From an uncultured Eubacterium sp. (GTDB taxonomy: Bacteria > Bacillota > Clostridia > Lachnospirales > Lachnospiraceae): a DNA stretch of 18,459 nt. The notes below the pieces were generated by a model. It was not told the origin of the DNA, did not search any database, and was given only the letters and a program-made list of their open reading frames with translations. Made by a program: the position numbers and the translations under genes. Positions 14,235 to 18,459 of the stretch are shown in pieces (within the stretch, counting starts at the first letter, position 1; every line of letters starts with the position of its first letter). The stretch covers positions 1 through 18,459 of the forward strand of contig CAKRKO010000052.1 of NCBI GenBank assembly GCA_934358495.1, in the 5' to 3' direction.

Positions 14235-14261
14235 CTAGCACTCATGTTACCTGTTTGCTAA
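14235..14261 (-). promoter_or_regulatory. CIRCE-like operator in the citrate synthase promoter
   Basis: On the plus strand the site reads CTAGCACTC-N9-GTTTGCTAA. The HrcA operator consensus is TTAGCACTC-N9-GAGTGCTAA, so 15 of 18 half-site bases match with exact spacing. It overlaps the -10 element and the spacer of the promoter. The same variant half, GTTTGCTAA, occurs in the lon site at 17240-17266. Confidence 0.65.
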
Positions 14262-14272
14262 TATTTTGTCAA
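14244..14272 (-). promoter_or_regulatory. Promoter of the citrate synthase operon
   Basis: On the minus strand, -35 TTGACA (14267-14272, perfect) and -10 TAACAT (14244-14249, 4 of 6) are 17 bp apart. They overlap the CIRCE-like operator, and the leader to the ATG is about 75-80 nt. Confidence 0.65.
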
Positions 14273-14342
14273 ATAAAAAAAGTATAAACAGAACTATCAT
14301 CATATACAACTGAGTACGTTTAAAACACGCATGTACACTATT

Positions 14343-14370
14343 TTGTCACTGCAAAAATCGGTAATATATT
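14343..14370 (+). promoter_or_regulatory. Candidate promoter for the XRE regulator
   Basis: -35 TTGTCA (14343-14348) and -10 TATATT (14365-14370) are separated by 16 bp, about 70 nt before the preferred start codon. Confidence 0.45.
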
Positions 14371-14441
14371 CATATAGTTGAATGTTTTCCAGCGATAAAA
14401 CGAAGTCACAACGATACGGACACAATTTAGGAGGGTTTATC

Positions 14442-14822
14442 ATGGATATACTTAAACGAATTGACGAGATTATGAAAAAGCAGAACTTAAATGATTATCA
14501 ACTTTCCAAGTTGTCTGGTCTGTCGACTTCTACGATATCCAATATGCGTAAACGCAATACCATTCCATCGATTGCTACGTTGGAATATATCTGCGACTCT
14601 TTGGATATGACATTATCACAGTTCTTCGTAGAGGAAAATACAAATCTTTATCCTGTGACAGATAAACAGAAAGATTTTCTGGATTATTTCGTTCTTCTCA
14701 CTGACAGACAGCAGGATCTTCTTCTGGAAATTGTCAAAAGTATGCATGCTACTTATGGCGAAAAAATGGAGCAGAAACATGCAGCGGCATCCGAAGATTT
14801 CCCTGATGAAGAAGAAAACTGA
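14442..14822 (+). CDS. XRE-family HTH transcriptional regulator
   Basis: This small DNA-binding protein has 126 aa counted from the ATG at 14442, which has TTAGGAGGG eight bases upstream; an open frame extends 20 codons further without a signal and is not used. The N-terminal Cro/C1-type helix-turn-helix spans about residues 1-65 (DILKRIDEIMKKQNLNDYQ, LSKLSGLSTSTISNMRKR, IPSIATLEYICDSLDMTLSQFF). The C-terminal half has a helix rich in Asp/Leu (QKDFLDYFVLLTDRQQDLLLEIVKSM), perhaps for dimerisation, and an acidic tail (DFPDEEEN). It is divergent from citrate synthase and convergent with lon. Whether it regulates either is not shown by the sequence. Confidence 0.92.
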   Translation: MDILKRIDEIMKKQNLNDYQLSKLSGLSTSTISNMRKRNTIPSIATLEYICDSLDMTLSQFFVEENTNLYPVTDKQKDFLDYFVLLTDRQQDLLLEIVKSMHATYGEKMEQKHAAASEDFPDEEEN

Positions 14823-14831
14823 TATTTCTTC

Positions 14832-14893
14832 TCGTGCGAGTGCGCATCGTTTGCACGAAATGCTTTTAAAAGAAAGTGTGCTTTCGCACACTT
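14832..14893 (+). other. Two hairpins after the XRE gene
   Basis: TCGTGC (14832-14837) pairs with GCACGA (14853-14858), and AAGTGTGC-tttc-GCACACTT forms an 8-bp hairpin at 14874-14893. Neither has a T-run. They directly precede the strong terminator and may support termination or 3' end stability. Confidence 0.4.
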
Positions 14894-14948
14894 AAAAATG
14901 CAGATACCGATAGCATAAAGTTGCATTCTCGTTGGTATCTGCATTTTT
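14894..14948. terminator. Bidirectional terminator between the XRE gene and lon
   Basis: AAAAATGCAGATACC (14894-14908) pairs perfectly over 15 bp with GGTATCTGCATTTTT (14934-14948) around a 25-nt loop. T-runs end the stem in both directions. It lies one base from the lon stop codon and serves both convergent genes. Confidence 0.85.
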
Positions 14949-14949
14949 A

Positions 14950-17223
14950 TTACTCTGTCAGTCCTGTTTCTTTCAGTACTTCTTCCACCCGTTTTACCGG
15001 AATGATGTTCAGTTCCGCTTTCACTTCCTCTGCCACATCTTCCAGCTCCTCACGGTTATCATACGGAATAAATACTGTCTTGATGCCTGCACGCTGGGCA
15101 GCCATCAGCTTCTCCGGCAGACCTCCGATCGGCATAACGCCGCCACGCAGAGACACTTCTCCTGTCATGGCAATTTCCGGTGAAATGCTTTTTTCTAACA
15201 GCATGGATGTCAGGGCTGTCACGATCGTAATTCCTGCAGATGGGCCATCTTTTGGCACTGCTCCCGCCGGCACATGAATATGTATATCGGATTCATTCAG
15301 TTTTTCCGCCTCTTTTGGGAACATGGATTTTACCAGTGTCATGGCAATCTGTACGGATTCTTTCATGACATCGCCAAGCTGTCCTGTAATTCTGACCTTT
15401 CCATCCCCGCTTATTCTGGATGTTTCAATAAAAAGAATCTCACCACCCGCACTGGTCCAGGCCAGTCCGGTTACCACACCGGCCTGCGGATCCTGCATAC
15501 GTACATCGTGGTGGATCTGCTTTCGACCCAAAAATTCTTTCAGCCGTTTCACACCCACGGTAATACTCTTCTGCTCACCTTTCACCAATTTTACAGCTGC
15601 CTGGCGGCACAGTGTCTCCAGTTTTTTCTTCAATCCACGAACACCGGATTCCATCGTATACTCACTGATGATCTCGTTCATAGCGTCATCCGTTACTTTC
15701 AGGTTCTGTTTTTTCAGTCCCATGGTCTTCATGGCATTTGGAAGCAGATAATTTCTGGCAATCTCAAACTTCTCAACCGCCGTGTAACCCGGGAACTGAA
15801 TAACTTCCATACGGTTCAGCAACGGTTCCGGAATCGTGTCAATAGAATTGGCGGTACAGATAAACAGCACATCTGACAAATCATATGGTACATTCATATA
15901 ATGATCTGTAAAGCTGAAATTTTGCTCCGGATCCAGCACTTCCAGTAATGCGCTGGCCGGATCACCATTATAATCATGAGAAAGTTTATCTACCTCATCC
16001 AGTACCATCACCGGATTAGAACTTCCACTGCGTTTTATTCCCTCCATGATACGTCCCGGCATCGCTCCGATATACGTTCTTCTGTGTCCACGGATTTCTG
16101 CCTCATCCCGAACACCGCCGAGACTGATTCTGACATATTCCCGGTTCAGTGCTTTTGCAATACTCTGGCAGATACTGGTCTTACCCGTACCAGGTGCTCC
16201 CACAAACAACAGGATCGATCCTGATTGCTTTTTATTCAAAGCCATCACGGCAATCTGTTCCACGATACGTTCTTTTACTTTCTTCAGTCCATAATGCTGC
16301 TCATCCAGCACCTGCTCCGCATGATTTAAGTCAATTTCTTCCGGTGTGGCTTTCTGCCAGTTCAGTGAAGTCATAAAATCCAGATAATCATAGAGCAGTC
16401 CATACTCATGGCTGTCCTTTCCTTCCTGTTTCATGCGATTCAGTACTTTCTCAGCTTCCCGCAGCGCTTCCTCATTCATGCCGGATTCCTGAATTTTTTT
16501 CTCAAACTTACGCACGTCGGATATGTTTTCCGGATGCATCTCATCTAACTGCTGCTGCAAAAATTCAATCTGCTTTTTCAGGGCTGATTCACGATATACC
16601 CGCTCATGGGTCTCTTTCTGAGCACTTTCTGCTTCATCGCTGACATGCGCCATCTCGATAAATTCGTAGATTGCTTTTTGCATGAGCTCCACTCTGTCTT
16701 TTTCTGAATCAGTAGCAATGATCTCGTATTTTTCTTCCGGCGTGATGCTCAGATAACCAGAAATCGCACATATGATCTCCGTCATCGTATTCCAGTGCTG
16801 GATAAACGCACGGGCCCAGACGCCCCACTGGAAACCATTGACAAACTGTAACAGACTGTCTCTGGTCTCCTTATACATCTTCTTTGCATCCTCCTCCGGA
16901 AGATCCGCAATCTCCGTGCAGATAGCTGCATCCGCCATAAATTCGCCATTTTCCAGTTCAATGCCGGAAATATCCACACGGTCATGGACACGGATACTTA
17001 AATTTCCGTCATCATCAATATTTTCAACCGTTCCGACCAGACCTTTCTTCTGAAAATCATCTACGGTCAGATCTTCCCGGCGCTTTTCTTCTTTCTGGAT
17101 CAGGAATAAAATTTCCTCTCCTTTTTCCACTTTTTCAACCTTCAGTCGTTCCAGAATGTCTTTTTTGAAATAAAATGTGACACCTGGAAGGAGCAGTAAA
17201 TCATATACTGGTAAAACTAACAT
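14950..17223 (-). CDS. lon: ATP-dependent Lon protease
   Basis: This cytosolic AAA+ serine protease degrades misfolded and regulatory proteins as a hexamer. It has 757 aa, slightly short of the usual 770-800. The N-terminal LON substrate domain covers about 1-195, with a coiled-coil-like stretch around 200-270. The AAA+ module has Walker A GAPGTGKT (342-349), Walker B VMVLDE (405-410) and a sensor region near LFICTANS. The proteolytic domain carries DGPSAG with catalytic Ser662 and the partner Lys near 705 (GLPEKLMAA). Opening residues MLVLPVYDLLLLPG are normal. The ATG is preceded by AAAGGAGGCGATC. Its own promoter overlaps a CIRCE-type operator, indicating heat-shock-type control by HrcA. 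Confidence 0.97.
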   Translation of the reverse strand: MLVLPVYDLLLLPGVTFYFKKDILERLKVEKVEKGEEILFLIQKEEKRREDLTVDDFQKKGLVGTVENIDDDGNLSIRVHDRVDISGIELENGEFMADAAICTEIADLPEEDAKKMYKETRDSLLQFVNGFQWGVWARAFIQHWNTMTEIICAISGYLSITPEEKYEIIATDSEKDRVELMQKAIYEFIEMAHVSDEAESAQKETHERVYRESALKKQIEFLQQQLDEMHPENISDVRKFEKKIQESGMNEEALREAEKVLNRMKQEGKDSHEYGLLYDYLDFMTSLNWQKATPEEIDLNHAEQVLDEQHYGLKKVKERIVEQIAVMALNKKQSGSILLFVGAPGTGKTSICQSIAKALNREYVRISLGGVRDEAEIRGHRRTYIGAMPGRIMEGIKRSGSSNPVMVLDEVDKLSHDYNGDPASALLEVLDPEQNFSFTDHYMNVPYDLSDVLFICTANSIDTIPEPLLNRMEVIQFPGYTAVEKFEIARNYLLPNAMKTMGLKKQNLKVTDDAMNEIISEYTMESGVRGLKKKLETLCRQAAVKLVKGEQKSITVGVKRLKEFLGRKQIHHDVRMQDPQAGVVTGLAWTSAGGEILFIETSRISGDGKVRITGQLGDVMKESVQIAMTLVKSMFPKEAEKLNESDIHIHVPAGAVPKDGPSAGITIVTALTSMLLEKSISPEIAMTGEVSLRGGVMPIGGLPEKLMAAQRAGIKTVFIPYDNREELEDVAEEVKAELNIIPVKRVEEVLKETGLTE

Positions 17224-17239
17224 GTGATCGCCTCCTTTG

Positions 17240-17266
17240 TTAGCAAACTATCCTATTGAGTGCTAA
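17240..17266 (-). promoter_or_regulatory. CIRCE-type operator upstream of lon
   Basis: On the minus strand the site reads TTAGCACTC-N9-GTTTGCTAA. One half-site is a perfect CIRCE half and the other differs at two bases; the 9-bp spacer is exact. It touches the -10 box and ends five bases before the ribosome binding site of lon, so an HrcA-like repressor bound here would block transcription. Confidence 0.75.
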
Positions 17267-17293
17267 TTATACCACGTTCTGAAATAATTTCAA
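17266..17293 (-). promoter_or_regulatory. lon promoter
   Basis: On the minus strand, -35 TTGAAA (17288-17293) and -10 TATAAT (17266-17271, perfect) are 16 bp apart. The TTG of the -35 box lies at the edge of the tandem repeat block beginning at 17291. Confidence 0.7.
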
Positions 17294-17384
17294 GTAGGGG
17301 ATGCTTAGTGCTCTACGCACTTGAAGTGGGGGAATGCTTAGTGCTCTACGCACTTGAAGTAGGGGAATGCTTATTCTGCGTTCA
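17291..17384 (-). repeat. 74-nt repeat family, copy 4 with internal tandem units
   Basis: On the plus strand, a unit AAGTAGGGGATGCTTAGTGC-CTCTACGCACTTG-type repeat of 32-33 bp occurs at 17292-17323 and 17324-17356, then a third begins and ends in the standard TTATTCTGCGTTCA end of the family. The usual closing arm (GGTGGG...GATGCTTATG) is missing and replaced by repetition of the central hairpin (AGTGC-GTAGA-GCACT). It supplies the NAE-stop of the upstream NYN fusion gene. Confidence 0.8.
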
Positions 17385-18459
17385 TTTTATCGAGAAGTTC
17401 CCCAATTAAACGATTCTTCGTAGCCGGCTGCTGAAGATATGCTTCGTCCAGATGTTTTCCAGCCAACTCCATCTCCGCATGCAGATCTCTCGCAGACAGC
17501 AGGCGACATCCCTCACCACGAATGATGATCTGCTCCAGTCCGTCGGATGTGGCCACGGTCACCTGATATTTTGACGCATTGGTATGCGCAAATTTTTCGA
17601 TATACTGATCGGCAGTTTCAGCCTCTTTTGTAAACACCACATGAATGTTGTGATAGTCCGAGCATTCCGTCTGATGGCCAATCACGCGGTAAGCATCAAA
17701 TACGGCAATGACTTCGATCTGTTTCATTCCCTGATAGTTAGAAAGCTTATCCAGCAGAATTCCTCTGGCTGCATCCATATTTTCCCGGGCAAGGTCTTTT
17801 AACTCATCCCAGGCAAAGATAATATTGTAACCATCTACCAGCAGATACTCCTGCTTTTTCGGCTGCGGGGAAAAACTTCTGGTCACAGATTCCGTGCGGC
17901 TCTCCACTCTGCGCCGGCGCACTACGCCATTTCTGCGGGTTCGGGATCCACTGTTTGCATAAAATGTCTTCTCCAGAATTGCGTCTACTTCGTCCACACC
18001 GATCCACTCATCCATAACACTGCGGGTGGCCCGCTCCGGGAGTTCCTCTCTGCGGTCTGCTTCCGACTGCCAGCCTTCCACATGCATATGCTCTTTTACC
18101 TCATTCCATGGAACGGTAAAACCTGCGCCGTGGGCGCAGAATACAGATCCGGTCGGATTGCTCAAGTCATGCTCCGGATCATAGCCAGCAGCTGCGATCA
18201 CGTCATCAGCATTATGGCACGGCGCATATCCATTCAGTGTCAGAAACAGCCGTCCGAAGCCCTTTGTGTAAGCTGCCACTTCTTTCGGATAATCCTGCAT
18301 TTTACTGACCGGTGCCTTTCCTGTAAGCACAGACAAACCACTCTCATTCTGCACAATCTCAAAAGTTCCGTTCATTTTTTCAATATCCGTCATGGCTTTT
18401 CCTATCATTGTCTCCGGCAATTCCAGCCGGAATTGATAATATGGCTCCAAGAGTACAGA
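17371..18459 (-). CDS. Ribosomal protection (TetM-like) factor fused to a NYN/YacP nuclease, C-terminal part
   Basis: The gene runs off the right edge. The codon called as start at 18450 is an internal TTG, since the frame continues upstream as ...SVLLEPYYQFRLELP, matching the LLEPYLSF stretch at the start of the EF-G domain IV/V region of TetM/TetO-type proteins. About 130 residues of that region are present (up to GFTVPWNEVKEHMH), followed by a basic Arg-rich linker (about 165-195). A NYN/PIN-like nuclease domain (about 200-330) follows, with acidic residues at D206 (LLVDGYNI), D252 (AVFDAYRV), D281 (ETADQYIE) and D303 (TSDGLEQ). This suggests a GTPase that docks on ribosomes and carries an RNase. 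The last residues NAE and the stop come from repeat copy 4. Tetracycline resistance cannot be concluded. Confidence 0.87.
   Translation of the reverse strand, partial: SVLLEPYYQFRLELPETMIGKAMTDIEKMNGTFEIVQNESGLSVLTGKAPVSKMQDYPKEVAAYTKGFGRLFLTLNGYAPCHNADDVIAAAGYDPEHDLSNPTGSVFCAHGAGFTVPWNEVKEHMHVEGWQSEADRREELPERATRSVMDEWIGVDEVDAILEKTFYANSGSRTRRNGVVRRRRVESRTESVTRSFSPQPKKQEYLLVDGYNIIFAWDELKDLARENMDAARGILLDKLSNYQGMKQIEVIAVFDAYRVIGHQTECSDYHNIHVVFTKEAETADQYIEKFAHTNASKYQVTVATSDGLEQIIIRGEGCRLLSARDLHAEMELAGKHLDEAYLQQPATKNRLIGELLDKMNAE

Noticed and set aside
14159..14245. Earlier start of citrate synthase (29 more codons)
   Set aside because: This stretch includes part of the operator and promoter, and no ribosome binding site precedes the upstream ATG candidates.
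14382..14441. Earlier start of the XRE regulator
   Set aside because: The first ATG has no ribosome binding site, while the ATG at 14442 follows TTAGGAGGG and starts the HTH domain properly.
17291..17384. Possible CRISPR array
   Set aside because: The 32-33 bp units are directly contiguous, with no spacers, and there are no cas genes nearby.
17371..18459. Tetracycline resistance determinant
   Set aside because: Only the C-terminal region is visible, and a nuclease fusion is not typical of proven Tet(M/O/W) determinants.

Overview
The window looks like a chromosomal segment of a low- to mid-GC gut Clostridium-type Firmicute, most likely Lachnospiraceae. The grounds are strong AGGAGG-type ribosome binding sites, a YesN-type response regulator, HrcA/CIRCE-type operators, a tetracycline-protection-like factor fused to a YacP/NYN nuclease, and the general protein flavour. 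No phage, plasmid, CRISPR, rRNA or tRNA genes were seen. Family assignments come from recognised motifs, not from database searches.

Layout. 1-492: 3' end of a LytS/YesM-type sensor histidine kinase (+). 493-936: no gene, but a run of strong hairpins, including a 74-nt palindromic repeat, a terminator, an 87-nt hairpin and an 85-nt repeat. 937-2112 (-): a YesN-type response regulator and an upstream 76-aa conserved-looking small protein with its own promoter and a structured leader of about 185 nt. 2356-7257 (-): a peptide and amino-acid salvage cluster (GNAT-like protein, sodium-dependent NSS transporter, PepD dipeptidase, M20 amidohydrolase). 7395-8507 (-): an AroB-like 3-dehydroquinate synthase with two altered active-site positions. 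8940-10696 (+): endonuclease IV and an overlapping LysR regulator. 10697-11238: no gene; a 176-nt imperfect palindromic element, the second copy of the 85-nt repeat, and a strong terminator. 11239-14158 (-): citrate synthase, a CAT-like acyltransferase and a sigma-factor-like protein lacking region 4, arranged as an operon. 14442-14822 (+): an XRE regulator. 14950-17223 (-): Lon protease. 17371-18459 (-): C-terminal part of the ribosomal-protection-factor/NYN fusion.

Two themes stand out. First, lon and the citrate synthase operon each carry, overlapping their promoter, a 27-bp site with CIRCE geometry (9-N9-9). Both sites have the same unusual half, GTTTGCTAA, in place of GAGTGCTAA. This suggests that heat-shock-type (HrcA) control, or control by a related repressor, extends to central metabolism and to a degenerate sigma-like protein. 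Second, a 74-nt palindromic repeat occurs four times. All copies point the same way as the surrounding transcription, and in three cases the repeat itself supplies the stop codon and last residues of the upstream gene. A second repeat family (85 nt, two copies) and a long palindromic element lie in the intergenic spaces. These are the best candidates for undescribed mobile or RNA elements in this window.
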